Notes: generated by a model from the letters alone, not told the origin. A stretch of DNA of 41,795 nt from Clostridia bacterium (GCA_017625915.1 JAGAJV010000191.1:1-41795); one strand, 5' to 3'. Positions 1-8,912 are shown, numbered from the stretch's first letter. Numbers and translations: made by a program.

Positions 1-363
<363 letters not shown>

Positions 364-371
364 TAAAAACT

Positions 372-402
372 AACGGAACAGGCTTTTGTCTGTTCCGTTT
401 TC
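372..402 (+). terminator. Rho-independent terminator after guaB
   Basis: A 10-bp perfect stem, AACGGAACAG with CTGTTCCGTT, encloses a short loop and runs into a T-rich tail. It starts 9 bases after the guaB stop codon. Confidence 0.9.
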
Positions 403-782
403 AATTTAGAGTTTACCTTATATTAAAATTTTATTTAAAATCAACAGACAGTGGCGTGTGAAACCACTGAAAAAGTTGTTAAAAGTCCTGTCAAATGTGA
501 ATTTGTTGAAAATTCGTGTAAAAAGATGATTTTTGATAAGCACGCAAAATTTTGAAAAATGATTCTAATATCTAACAAAATATTTTCTTGCAATAATCTC
601 ATTATTTGCTGACACAATGGTCGCCCCTACTGTAAATTAAATATCTTGTTAGCACTTCATTATATTTCGGTAGCGAGCCCCTACCCTACACAGACTGATT
701 GCTGATTTTTAATCTGTTTTGTGTTTGATTTAAGTGTTTTTTAAGGGAATGTGATTTTTTTATGAAAATTTTATAATTATTA
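403..782. other. Intergenic region without a recognisable gene
   Basis: About 380 bases between the guaB terminator and the next promoter. No ORF with a ribosome binding site was found. It holds a small hairpin at 448-469 (CAGTGG/CCACTG) and two GC-rich islands in otherwise AT-rich sequence, GGTCGCCCCTAC near 619 and GAGCCCCTACCCTACAC near 675. The islands resemble worn ends of short intergenic repeats common in gut Clostridia; that resemblance is from memory and untested. Confidence 0.4.
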
Positions 783-811
783 TTGACTTAAACAAAAATT
801 TGGTATAAAAT
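783..811 (+). promoter_or_regulatory. Sigma-A type promoter of the AI-2E family gene
   Basis: TTGACT at 783-788 and TAAAAT at 806-811 are separated by 17 bases. An overlapping TATAAA at 804-809 is an alternative -10. The promoter sits 36 bases before the start codon. Confidence 0.7.
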
Positions 812-846
812 TGTAGTAAGACTAAATCTAAAAGGAGGTAAATGAA

Positions 847-2331
847 GTGTTTAAGAATTTCAAGAAAAACGACAAGTATTTTACAATTGCAGTTTATACA
901 TTTTTAGTTGTAGCTGCTCTAATTGGCTTGATTTTCGTTTTTATGAATTTTGGTAAAATTACCACCTTTGTTGAAGGTCTTATTAAGGCTCTTATGTCCT
1001 TTGTTTACGGCTTTAGCATTGCGTACATTTGTAATCCAATATATAAAAGCCTTCATAAATATGTATTTAAATTTATTGACAGAAAAAAGGAGCGTCCAAA
1101 ATTAAGAAAGGGACTTTCTATTTTCCTTACTTATATAATTTTCTTTGCATTAATTACTCTATTGCTTTTTGCAATTATTCCTCAAATCGCTAACAATATT
1201 GAAGATTTAGGTGCTAACATAAAGGAATATGGCGAGAATTTTGTAAACGGTTTGAATAACCTACTTACTAAGGCTTCAAGCATTTTCCCCGGTATTCATC
1301 CCGATGAAATTATTCAAATGGTACAGAATATGTTTTCCGGTGAGGGTGACGGTATTATTGCCCAGGTAATTAACTATATACTGCAAAACTCCGGAAGCAT
1401 TTTAGAGGCCGGCTCCGCTGTTGTTAGTCAGATTTTTGCTTTCTTTGTTGGTATTATTCTTTCAATTTATTTCTTAGTTTACAAGGATTTCTTAATTGCG
1501 AGACTAAAAAGACTTTTATGCTCTGTCTTTAAAAAAGAGGGCTATGAAAGAATAATTAATTTTGGCAGATATTCAGATAAAACCTTTGGTAGATATTTAC
1601 TAGGTGCTCTTCTTGACTCAATTTTAGTTGGCTTTGTTGTGTTTGTTATTCTTGCAATTTTCAAATTTCCACTTGCGCCACTTATTGGTGTTATAGTTGG
1701 TGTTACAAATGTAATTCCTTTCTTCGGTCCATTTTTAGGTGGTATTCCATCCGCTCTACTCATTCTTATTCACAGTGACGGCGGTCTTGTTAAAGCGTTG
1801 ATATTTGCTATAATTATTGTTATTGTACAGCAAGTTGACGGTAACATTATTGCTCCTCACATTCACGGCTCCGCAACCGGCTTAACTCCTATCGGTGTTA
1901 TTTTAGCCGTTACTGTTTGCTCTCACGTATTTGGCTTTGTTGGTATGCTTATTGGTGTACCTCTTTGTGCAGTTATTTCTTATCTTGTTACTATTTTAAT
2001 AGAAAACAAGCTTAAAAAGAAAAAGATGCCTGTTAATGTTGACTGCTACCGAGCCAAAGACATTTATAAGGATGATAGCTTTATTAAGGCTAAGGGTGCT
2101 TTGGAGGCTCAAGAAAGAATCGAGCATCACGAGACAGTTGAAAAGGTTAAGGCTGAAAATAAGGTTTCTGAAGATGTTATCCACAAGGTTGAGGAAAGAA
2201 TCGTTGACGAGATTATCAACACTGTAGCTGAGGAAATCATTCAAAAGGCTGAGGCTGAAATCGTTGCTGAAAGCGAGCCTAAGGCAGATACCGTTGAATC
2301 AAATAAGGTAGCCACTGACGACGATAAATAA
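847..2331 (+). CDS. AI-2E family transporter (PerM/YtvI-like) with long acidic C-terminal tail
   Basis: Polytopic membrane protein of 494 residues starting at GTG, 6 bases after AAAGGAGGTA; an out-of-frame ATG lies at 842. Family members are proposed transporters of AI-2, Na+/H+ or unknown substrates, so the substrate cannot be named. Hydrophobic segments lie near residues 12-33, 48-64, 90-112, 190-212 and in a C-terminal cluster at 250-385. Family motifs PFFGPFLGGIP (about 291-301) and QQVDGNIIAPHI (about 328-339) are intact. Beyond residue 395 there are about 100 charged residues rich in Glu, Lys and Ala, predicted helical or coiled-coil and cytosolic, which most relatives lack. It is a monocistronic unit with its own promoter and terminator. 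Confidence 0.9.
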   Translation: MFKNFKKNDKYFTIAVYTFLVVAALIGLIFVFMNFGKITTFVEGLIKALMSFVYGFSIAYICNPIYKSLHKYVFKFIDRKKERPKLRKGLSIFLTYIIFFALITLLLFAIIPQIANNIEDLGANIKEYGENFVNGLNNLLTKASSIFPGIHPDEIIQMVQNMFSGEGDGIIAQVINYILQNSGSILEAGSAVVSQIFAFFVGIILSIYFLVYKDFLIARLKRLLCSVFKKEGYERIINFGRYSDKTFGRYLLGALLDSILVGFVVFVILAIFKFPLAPLIGVIVGVTNVIPFFGPFLGGIPSALLILIHSDGGLVKALIFAIIIVIVQQVDGNIIAPHIHGSATGLTPIGVILAVTVCSHVFGFVGMLIGVPLCAVISYLVTILIENKLKKKKMPVNVDCYRAKDIYKDDSFIKAKGALEAQERIEHHETVEKVKAENKVSEDVIHKVEERIVDEIINTVAEEIIQKAEAEIVAESEPKADTVESNKVATDDDK

Positions 2332-2339
2332 TTTTAAAG

Positions 2340-2372
2340 GCATTTTGCATTTTGCAAAATGCTTTTTGTTTA
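2340..2372 (+). terminator. Terminator after the AI-2E family gene
   Basis: Perfect 10-bp stem GCATTTTGCA/TGCAAAATGC with a three-base loop, followed by a TTTTTG tail. Confidence 0.85.
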
Positions 2373-2423
2373 TAATAAGCATTTTTGTCAATAATATAGT
2401 TATTAAAGCAAAGGAGTTTTATT

Positions 2424-3671
2424 ATGGATTTAAGAATATGTTCTGTTTCGGCAAGAGAAATAATTGATTCAAGAGGTATGCCAACTGTTGAGGCTACAGT
2501 TCAATTAGCTTGTGGCGCTATGGGTGTTGCGTCTGTTCCATCCGGTGCTTCAACAGGAATTTTTGAGGCTATTGAGCTAAGAGATAACGACAAAAAAAGA
2601 TATTTTGGCAAGGGTGTATCTAAAGCGGTTAATAATGTAAACAGTATTATTGCGCCTGCTTTAATTCAGTGTGGTTATACTGATTTTAGAGGCGCTGACA
2701 GGATTATTGCTTCTCTTGACGGTACTGAAAATATGGAAAAAATGGGCGCTAATGCTTCTCTTTCCGTTTCATTGGCGCTTGCAAAGGCACATGCAAATGC
2801 CTATAAGCTACCACTGTATAGATATTTAGGCGGTGCTTTTGGAACTACATTACCCGTACCTATGATGAATATTTTAAACGGTGGAGCTCACGCATCAAAT
2901 AATATTGATATTCAAGAATTTATGATTGTGCCTGTAGGCTTTAGTAGCTTTAAGGAAATGTTAAGAGCAGGATGCGAAATTTATTTTTCCTTAAAAAACA
3001 CATTAAAAAAAGAGGGCTACTCTACATCTGTTGGTGACGAGGGTGGCTTTGCGCCTGATTTATCCAGCGAGGAGGAAGCTCTTGATTTAATTGTTCAAGC
3101 AATTAAGGATGCCGGATATAACACAGAAAAAGTAAAAATCGCACTTGATGTTGCATCCAGTGAATGGTGGACAGAGGAAAAGAAATATATTTTACCAAAA
3201 AGTAAGCTGGGTTACACATCTCACGATTTGATTGAAAAATGGGATAAATTAATTAAAAAATACCCTATTATTTCTATTGAGGACCCACTTGCAGAGGAAG
3301 ATTATAATGGTTGGACAGAAATTACAAGATTACTTGGCGATAAAGTTATGCTAGTGGGAGACGATTTATTTGTGACTAATACAAAAAGACTTCAAAAGGG
3401 ATTTGATTTACAAATGGCAAATTCTATTTTAATTAAACCAAATCAAATCGGTTCTCTTTCCTCTACACTTGATGTAATTAAAATGGCTAAAAATAATTCC
3501 TATAAAACAATCATTTCACACAGATCCGGGGAAACTGACGATACAACAATTGCCGATATTGCGGTGGCAGTTAATGCAGGCTTTATAAAAACCGGTGCGC
3601 CCTGTAGAATGGATAGAAACGCTAAATATAACAGGTTACTAAAAATTGAACAGGAGCTTTTTGATTTTTAA
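2424..3671 (+). CDS. eno: Enolase (phosphopyruvate hydratase)
   Basis: Cytosolic glycolytic enzyme interconverting 2-phosphoglycerate and phosphoenolpyruvate with Mg2+. The ATG follows AAAGGAG by 10 bases. Conserved blocks appear in family order: [28 protein letters not shown] with [31 protein letters not shown] (metal ligand), [21 protein letters not shown] (catalytic Lys) and [14 protein letters not shown]. At 415 residues it is slightly shorter than the usual 425-435; the shortfall is at the C-terminus, which ends soon after AKYNRLL. The STG loop reads STGIFEA rather than the common STGEYEA. It has its own terminator and appears monocistronic. Confidence 0.97.
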   Translation: MDLRICSVSAREIIDSRGMPTVEATVQLACGAMGVASVPSGASTGIFEAIELRDNDKKRYFGKGVSKAVNNVNSIIAPALIQCGYTDFRGADRIIASLDGTENMEKMGANASLSVSLALAKAHANAYKLPLYRYLGGAFGTTLPVPMMNILNGGAHASNNIDIQEFMIVPVGFSSFKEMLRAGCEIYFSLKNTLKKEGYSTSVGDEGGFAPDLSSEEEALDLIVQAIKDAGYNTEKVKIALDVASSEWWTEEKKYILPKSKLGYTSHDLIEKWDKLIKKYPIISIEDPLAEEDYNGWTEITRLLGDKVMLVGDDLFVTNTKRLQKGFDLQMANSILIKPNQIGSLSSTLDVIKMAKNNSYKTIISHRSGETDDTTIADIAVAVNAGFIKTGAPCRMDRNAKYNRLLKIEQELFDF

Positions 3672-3680
3672 TAATTTTTT

Positions 3681-3717
3681 GTCAAGTTAAGATTTTTTAA
3701 AATCTTACTTGACTTTT
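3681..3717 (+). terminator. Enolase terminator, overlapping the SRP RNA -35 box
   Basis: A long stem pairs 3681-3696 with 3699-3713, with one bulged T, followed by TTTT. The downstream arm ends in ACTTGAC and so contains the TTGACT box used as -35 by the SRP RNA promoter. Confidence 0.8.
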
Positions 3718-3738
3718 ACATATATTATATGGTATAAT
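3709..3738 (+). promoter_or_regulatory. Promoter of the SRP RNA gene
   Basis: TTGACT at 3709-3714 and a consensus TATAAT at 3733-3738, spaced 18 bases, suit a strongly expressed stable RNA. Transcription would begin near 3745. Confidence 0.75.
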
Positions 3739-3768
3739 ACCACAGTATAGAAAATATATTATAATAAA

Positions 3769-4077
3769 ACAAGTTGTGATATAAGGTCATACTAGCCGGG
3801 GCGGTAGCGGTGCCCTATACCTGAAATCCGCTATAGCAGGGGGGAATTCCCGTTTTTGAGGGTTATTCTTGTGTGGTCAGCACCTTTAGTTGAAATGATG
3901 ACAGATGAGTCTTACGCAATTGTCGGCTATGAACCGTGTCAGATGGGGGACCAAGCAGCACTAAGTGGTTGTGATGATGTGCCGTGAGGGTGCTTGTCTC
4001 GAGTGGATGCTATCGGCTAGCGCATGTAAGGGTAATTCGAAATTCGGGTGTATGATCTTATATGACAGCTTGTTTTT
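3769..4077 (+). ncRNA. ffs: Large (Bacillus-type) signal recognition particle RNA
   Basis: This RNA is the scaffold for Ffh in co-translational targeting to the membrane. The 5' part has the Alu-domain block GGGGCGGTAGCGGTGCCC and CCGCTATAGCAGGG, as in Bacillus scRNA. The domain IV region GAACCGTGTCAG...AAGCAGCACTAAG lies at 3931-3965. The ends pair into a long closing helix: about 3768-3795 is complementary to about 4048-4074, with a few mismatches, and TTTTTATT follows. The position immediately upstream of dnaX-ebfC-recR matches Bacillus. The ends are inferred from pairing; the 5' end could reach 3745. Odd point: the apical stem reads GG-GGGA-CC instead of the usual CC-GGAA-GG (see findings). 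Confidence 0.93.
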
Positions 4078-4103
4078 ATTTGGTAAAATTTAGGAGGTAA
4101 ATT

Positions 4104-5696
4104 ATGCATCAGGCATTATACAGAAAATATAGACCTTTTGTTTTTGACGATGTTTACGGTCAAGAGCATATTACATCTATTTTAAGACACGAAGCCACAC
4201 ATAATTCTACCTCACACGCATATTTATTTGCAGGCTCTCGCGGTACCGGTAAGACTACCTGTGCTAAAATTTTAGCTAAGGTTGTAAACTGCTTAAATCC
4301 GCAAAACGGTAATCCTTGTAATGAATGTAAAAATTGCAAGGCTATTGATACAGGCGCTACAACTGATGTTATCGAGATGGACGCTGCTACAAATACCGGT
4401 GTTGATTACATAAGAGATTTAAGAGATAATGTAATGTACACACCAGCCATGCTAAAAAAGAGAGTTTACATTATTGACGAGGCTCATATGCTATCAGACA
4501 GTGCTTTTAATGCTCTACTTAAGACTATTGAAGAGCCACCTGAGCATGTTTTATACATTTTTGCTACAACTGAACCACACAAAATTCCTGCGACTATTAT
4601 TTCCCGTTGTCAACGCTTTGAGTTTCGCAGAATTTCGGTAAAATCTCTTGTTGAAAGGCTTATGTATATTGCCTCAAAAGAAAATATTGATTTAACCGAG
4701 GAGGGCGCAACACTAATTGCAAAGGCTGCACAGGGTGGAATGCGTGATGCTATTAGCTTAATGGAGCTTTGCGCAGGCTCTCACACTACTATTACAGGTG
4801 AGCTTGTTAATAACATTTTAGGTACAAGCCCTTATGATAAGATGTGTGCTGTAGCTAAGAATATTGCTGAAAAGAGGTATTCCCTGCTTTTTGATACTAT
4901 TAATGATATTGTTGTTTCCTCTAAGGATATTTTAGTTTTCTTTGCTGATTTGACCTCCTTTTATAGAGATATGATGGTTCAAAAATCCTCCGGCAGTGCT
5001 AAATATCTTGATTTATTACCACAGGAAGCCAAGTTACTTGAGGATACAAGCTCGTTATTTAATATGGCAACGCTAATTTATCACGCTTCACTGCTTGATG
5101 ATGCTTATTCAAACATGATGCGTAACCCCTCTAGCAAGCGTTTAATTGCCGAGATTACGCTAATGAAGATGTGTGACCCAAAATTAAGCGATTCTAATGA
5201 TGCTATTTTATCAAGGCTTGCTTCACTTGAGGATAAGGTTACATTACTTTCAAAGGGTGTTATTACTCCTATAAAAGAGGAAATCAAGAGTGATAACGAT
5301 ACAAAGCCCGTTCGTGAGGTAGAAAGCGACGAGGAAATAGCAGACGAACCTTATGAAATTAAGGAAAATACCGAATCACAAAAAAGCGAGACTAGCGAGG
5401 GTGGCAATAGCTACAAGCTTGATAATTGGGACGATATTATAGGAAAGGTAGAGGAAAGGGATGCGGCAGTTGGAAGCTTTTTAAAGAGCTGTGACTGCAT
5501 TTATTCCAAAAAACACGATAAATTCTATATCTTTACAACTGCAAAGCTAATGGCAACTATGCTGGCTATGGATAAAAATAAAAAATCAATTTTTGATGCT
5601 ATGCTCTGCTGTGATATAAATATTAACTCAATTACACAAATTGAAATTGTTTTTAAAAAATCTAAATCTGAAAGGTCTGATTTAGACGAATTCTAA
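4104..5696 (+). CDS. dnaX: DNA polymerase III subunit gamma/tau
   Basis: ATPase of the clamp-loader complex, which loads the sliding clamp at replication forks. The ATG follows AGGAGG closely. The AAA+ module shows GSRGTGKT (Walker A, residues 44-51), a zinc site at Cys63, Cys72, Cys75 and Cys78, IIDEAH (Walker B, 123-128), and the sensor/arginine-finger block with SRCQRFEF near 170. Domain III follows to about residue 360. Then comes a low-complexity acidic linker (about 390-440) and a short C-terminal domain. At 530 residues it is a normal tau-length clostridial protein. It is first in dnaX-ebfC-recR and is probably also transcribed by read-through from the SRP RNA promoter. Confidence 0.96.
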   Translation: MHQALYRKYRPFVFDDVYGQEHITSILRHEATHNSTSHAYLFAGSRGTGKTTCAKILAKVVNCLNPQNGNPCNECKNCKAIDTGATTDVIEMDAATNTGVDYIRDLRDNVMYTPAMLKKRVYIIDEAHMLSDSAFNALLKTIEEPPEHVLYIFATTEPHKIPATIISRCQRFEFRRISVKSLVERLMYIASKENIDLTEEGATLIAKAAQGGMRDAISLMELCAGSHTTITGELVNNILGTSPYDKMCAVAKNIAEKRYSLLFDTINDIVVSSKDILVFFADLTSFYRDMMVQKSSGSAKYLDLLPQEAKLLEDTSSLFNMATLIYHASLLDDAYSNMMRNPSSKRLIAEITLMKMCDPKLSDSNDAILSRLASLEDKVTLLSKGVITPIKEEIKSDNDTKPVREVESDEEIADEPYEIKENTESQKSETSEGGNSYKLDNWDDIIGKVEERDAAVGSFLKSCDCIYSKKHDKFYIFTTAKLMATMLAMDKNKKSIFDAMLCCDININSITQIEIVFKKSKSERSDLDEF

Positions 5697-5713
5697 TATA
5701 AAGGAGATTTATT

Positions 5714-6049
5714 ATGAAGGCGATGGTTCCAAAGGGTCCTAGCATGAACGAAATGCTAAAGCAGGCTCAAAAAATGCAAGAGGAAATGCAGGCTAAGCAG
5801 GCTGAGCTTGAGGAAAAGGAATATGAGGTATCTGCAGGTGGCGGTGTTGTAAAGGTAAAGATTAACGGTAAGCGTGAAATTTTATCTATGGATATTGCCG
5901 AGGAAATAGTTGACCCTGACGATATTGAAACATTATCTGACATTATTGTTGCAGCGGTAAATGAGGCAATAAAGAGGGTAAACACAACTACTGATGCAGA
6001 AATGGCTAAGATTAGCGGTCCTTTAGGCGGTATGGGTGGCTTATTTTAA
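5714..6049 (+). CDS. ebfC: YbaB/EbfC family nucleoid-associated protein
   Basis: Small dimeric DNA-binding protein of 111 residues, normal for the family, encoded between dnaX and recR as in most bacteria. Its job is chromosome organisation and possibly recombination support; the exact role is not settled. The N-terminal helix has the family pattern MNEMLKQAQKMQEEM, followed by the beta-strand segment GGGVVKVKINGKREILSMDI and a C-terminal helix (VNEAIKRV). The ATG follows AAGGAG. The stop codon overlaps the recR start (TAATG), so the two are translationally coupled. Confidence 0.93.
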   Translation: MKAMVPKGPSMNEMLKQAQKMQEEMQAKQAELEEKEYEVSAGGGVVKVKINGKREILSMDIAEEIVDPDDIETLSDIIVAAVNEAIKRVNTTTDAEMAKISGPLGGMGGLF

Positions 6050-6648
6050 TGGATACATTAATTAAACCGCTACAGGATTTAATTGAAAAATTCCGTTCTC
6101 TTGACGGAGTAGGCAAAAAAAGCGCTATGAAAATGGCATTTTCCATACTCGATATGGAAAATAACGAGGCTTTTGATTTTGCACAAGCAATTTTAGATGT
6201 AAAAACTAAGGTTGGCATATGCAAATGCTGTCAAAACATTTCAAGCGAGGAGCTATGCCCTATTTGTGCATCAAGCACAAGAGATCATTCTTTAATTTGC
6301 GTGGTTGAGGATTATCAAAGCTTGATTGCTATTGAAAAGGTTAAGGAATATAACGGGGTTTATCATATTTTACACGGTACAATTTCTCCTATGAAGCAAA
6401 TTGGACCTGACAAATTAAAAATCAAGGAATTACTTGACAGAATTAACAATGATAATGTAACTGAGGTAATTGTGGCAACTAATGCAACGGTTGAGGGTGA
6501 GGCTACAGCTATGTATCTTTCAAGATTGCTTAAGCCGCTTGATATTAAGGTTACAAGAATTGCTAACGGCTTGCCTGTTGGCGCTGATATTGAGTATGCA
6601 GACTCTGTTACTCTTTTCCGTGCTATTCAAGGCAGACACGAAATATAA
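6049..6648 (+). CDS. recR: Recombination mediator protein RecR
   Basis: Works with RecO (and RecF) to load RecA on gapped DNA. The 199 residues equal the usual length. A helix-hairpin-helix is visible at LDGVGKKSAMKMA (about 18-30). The zinc finger uses Cys58, Cys61, Cys70 and Cys73. The Toprim domain begins near LICVVEDYQ (about 82-90) and includes ATNATVEGEATA. The C-terminal Walker-like end RAIQGRHEI is present. It starts on the ATG overlapping the ebfC stop, with no separate ribosome binding site, consistent with coupling. Confidence 0.96.
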   Translation: MDTLIKPLQDLIEKFRSLDGVGKKSAMKMAFSILDMENNEAFDFAQAILDVKTKVGICKCCQNISSEELCPICASSTRDHSLICVVEDYQSLIAIEKVKEYNGVYHILHGTISPMKQIGPDKLKIKELLDRINNDNVTEVIVATNATVEGEATAMYLSRLLKPLDIKVTRIANGLPVGADIEYADSVTLFRAIQGRHEI

Positions 6649-6667
6649 AAGAAATTAGGACTTTATA

Positions 6668-7774
6668 ATGAAATATGTTTTTTTCGACATTGAATGTGCC
6701 AATTGCTTTCACGGTAATGGCAAAATTTGCTCATTCGGCTATGTTGTAACTGATGAGAGATTTAAAATTCTTGAGAAAAGAGATATTCCTATGAATCCTC
6801 ATTCCAAATTTCATTTATTCGGTCACAAAAATCATCCCGGCATAGTTCTTGCCTATGATGAAAAGACATTTAATTCTTCTCCTGATTTTATACATTTTTA
6901 CAAAAAAATTCGTAATCTTTTAACCGATAAGCATTGTATGAACTTTGGCTTCTCTGTTTTATCTGATGCCGGATATATTAAGAGTGAGTGCAAAAGATAT
7001 GCTAAGGAAATGTTTGATTATGAATTTATTGATGTTCAACGAATTTACACTGATTTTAAGGGGCTCGATAATACTCCTGCATTAATTAAATGTGCGGCAG
7101 AATACGGTGTTACTGAATCGCAAGAGATACATAAAAGTGATGATGATTCCTATTTTACAATGCGTGTTTTAAAGGGGCTCTGTGAAGAAGCAGGACTTAC
7201 TGTTAAGGAATTAATCGAAAAGTATCCTCACTGTCAAGGAAAATGTAAAAACGGGGAAATTGAATCCGAATATTTAAAATTCAAAGAAGAGCAAAAGCTA
7301 CACAAGCTTTCTAAAATGGAAAAGCTGACTGGTAGTCTTCGTTCAAACTGGGTTTACAGAGTTGAGGGCAACTATGATGAGATTAACGCATATGCAAAAA
7401 AGGTATATGTAAATCGAAAATCAGACTCCTCTCTTTCTTGTAAACGAGTTTGCTTAAGTGGTCTTTATGAGGATTATCATTTCAATGAAATGATGAATAT
7501 TATTTCTCTGCTTGCAGAAAATGGCGCTAAATACACCAAGCGTGCTTATGCTTGCGATGTTTTTGTCACATATGATTTAATTGACAAAAATGGCAAGGAA
7601 TATAAATGCTACCGTAAGGAAAAAGCATTAAATGCTATAAAATCCGGTAGCGAAATTGAAATTATTACCTTTGACAAGCTTTTAGAGCTACTTAATACTG
7701 ATGAAAATGCAATTAAGGTGCTCGACAGAAGCAAGCTTGCTCCTTTAAAGGATAAGGATTTTGCAAAGGCGTAA
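6668..7774 (+). CDS. DEDDh 3'-5' exonuclease domain protein with putative C-terminal BRCT domain
   Basis: The 368-residue product begins with a DnaQ-type exonuclease fold. Exo I is FFDIEC (Asp7, Glu9), Exo II is GFSVLSDAGYI near 94-104, and Exo III is HKSDDD (His plus Asp five residues later), followed by YFTMRVL. It should remove nucleotides from DNA or RNA 3' ends using two metal ions. A charged linker rich in Lys and Glu follows (about 190-230). Residues about 255-350 (KRVCLSGLYED, AENGAKYTKRAYACDVFVTYD) look like a BRCT fold, as in some DnaQ-BRCT proteins; that part is inference. Weak AATTAGGA precedes the ATG. The gap of 19 bases to recR suggests membership of the dnaX operon and a DNA repair role. 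Confidence 0.75.
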   Translation: MKYVFFDIECANCFHGNGKICSFGYVVTDERFKILEKRDIPMNPHSKFHLFGHKNHPGIVLAYDEKTFNSSPDFIHFYKKIRNLLTDKHCMNFGFSVLSDAGYIKSECKRYAKEMFDYEFIDVQRIYTDFKGLDNTPALIKCAAEYGVTESQEIHKSDDDSYFTMRVLKGLCEEAGLTVKELIEKYPHCQGKCKNGEIESEYLKFKEEQKLHKLSKMEKLTGSLRSNWVYRVEGNYDEINAYAKKVYVNRKSDSSLSCKRVCLSGLYEDYHFNEMMNIISLLAENGAKYTKRAYACDVFVTYDLIDKNGKEYKCYRKEKALNAIKSGSEIEIITFDKLLELLNTDENAIKVLDRSKLAPLKDKDFAKA

Positions 7775-7776
7775 AT

Positions 7777-7830
7777 AAAACAGACACTCCCTTCGCCAGC
7801 GTGGCATTTAGACGGAGTGTCTGTTTTTTA
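7777..7830 (+). terminator. Terminator of the dnaX-ebfC-recR-exonuclease transcript
   Basis: ACAGACACTCC pairs with GGAGTGTCTGT around a loop that holds a smaller GCCA/TGGC hairpin, followed by TTTTTT. Very similar arms recur in the terminator at 8913-8945. Confidence 0.88.
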
Positions 7831-7842
7831 TCATTTTTACGT

Positions 7843-7865
7843 AATGTAACATTAAATGTTACATT
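7843..7865. promoter_or_regulatory. Perfect 23-bp dyad, candidate operator
   Basis: Arms AATGTAACAT and ATGTTACATT are exact reverse complements around a TAA centre. It lies 28 bases before the -35 box of the next gene, which encodes a DNA-binding protein, so autoregulation is a natural guess. No T-tract follows the right arm, so it does not look like a terminator. Confidence 0.55.
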
Positions 7866-7893
7866 ATTTTTGCAAAAAGCAACCCAAATTTGA

Positions 7894-7922
7894 TTGATTT
7901 TTTTCTATGTATATTGTAAAAT
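7894..7922 (+). promoter_or_regulatory. Putative promoter of the XRE membrane regulator
   Basis: TTGATT at 7894-7899 and TAAAAT at 7917-7922 are spaced 17 bases, with the ribosome binding site 18 bases downstream. Confidence 0.5.
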
Positions 7923-7954
7923 AAATATAGAAAAAGCCACAGGAGGTGCAAAAT

Positions 7955-8908
7955 ATGAGCTTTGGCGAAAATGTAGTTTACTACAGAAAAGAATTAAAAA
8001 TTACACAGGAGGAGCTAGCTGAAAAGTTATGTGTTTCCAGGCAAACAGTGTCAAGATGGGAAAATGACAGCTTTTTCCCCGATATGGATACATTAATTAA
8101 GCTTTGCGACTTATTTGAATGTGATATGGATACGCTTGTTCGAGGACAGGCGGAGAAAAAAATATCTTTAAATTCAAATAATGACGTCAATTTTACAATA
8201 AATGAATACGATAAGCATATGAATAAATTCTCTTTATTTATTTCATTCGGTGTAGCATTGATTATTTTGGGAGTTTCTCTGCTTCTTTTAATAAATGCAT
8301 TTATTTCAGAGCTTGTTGGCATTATAGTTTTGCTTTCGCTTATTACCGTATCAGTTACATTATTCATTATAGGCGGTATTTCTCACGACGGATTTATGAG
8401 AGAGCATCCAAATATTGAGCCATATCCAGACGGAGCTAACAGAGGCTTTATGAAAAAATTTCCTTTTTATATTGCTAGCGCTACAATACTAATTTTTATT
8501 GGAGTTATTTCAATAATTATTATGAATTTTAACGAAGGATACGCACCGGCGGGATTTAGTGTTGAAGCATGGGAGCTATTTTCTGTATCATTATTTTTGT
8601 TTTTAATATCTATTGCAGTTTTCTTATATGTTTATTCAGGAATGCAGCATTCAAAATACAACATTAAGGAATACAACGAGGAATGTATAAAGGAAGGCTA
8701 CAACACCGAACATATAAGCGAAGAGGTTCGAAAAAGCATCAGGCTAGAGGATACTATCAGTGGTATAATTATGATGGTAGCCACAATTTCATTTTTACTA
8801 ATGGGCTTTATTGGCAATTTATGGCATCCTGCTTGGGTTGTATTCCCTGTTGGCGGTATTCTTTGCGGTATTGCTTCTATAATAATTAAGCAGATATTTA
8901 ATAAATAA
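7955..8908 (+). CDS. XRE-family transcriptional regulator with C-terminal transmembrane domain
   Basis: The start is ATG 7955, because AGGAGG at 7941-7946 is correctly spaced for it; the upstream in-frame GTG at 7946 overlaps that ribosome binding site. The 317-residue product has an N-terminal helix-turn-helix (about residues 8-62, with KITQEELAEKLCVSRQTVSRWEN). About six hydrophobic segments follow, near 90-112, 116-139, 168-190, 206-227, 266-286 and 290-310. The architecture implies a membrane-tethered repressor or sensor; the signal is unknown. It is transcribed alone between two terminators with closely similar arms, with a perfect dyad upstream. Confidence 0.85.
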   Translation: MSFGENVVYYRKELKITQEELAEKLCVSRQTVSRWENDSFFPDMDTLIKLCDLFECDMDTLVRGQAEKKISLNSNNDVNFTINEYDKHMNKFSLFISFGVALIILGVSLLLLINAFISELVGIIVLLSLITVSVTLFIIGGISHDGFMREHPNIEPYPDGANRGFMKKFPFYIASATILIFIGVISIIIMNFNEGYAPAGFSVEAWELFSVSLFLFLISIAVFLYVYSGMQHSKYNIKEYNEECIKEGYNTEHISEEVRKSIRLEDTISGIIMMVATISFLLMGFIGNLWHPAWVVFPVGGILCGIASIIIKQIFNK

Positions 8909-8912
8909 TACA

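Noticed and set aside
403-782. A riboswitch or small RNA downstream of guaB.
   Set aside because: No recognised aptamer core was found, and the single small hairpin lacks a T-tail.
4452-4460. A in-frame A-AAA-AAG heptamer in dnaX, the same word used for programmed frameshifting in E. coli dnaX.
   Set aside because: It lies before the Walker B motif, so a shift would give a truncated, useless ATPase ending within about six codons. No suitable downstream hairpin is evident.
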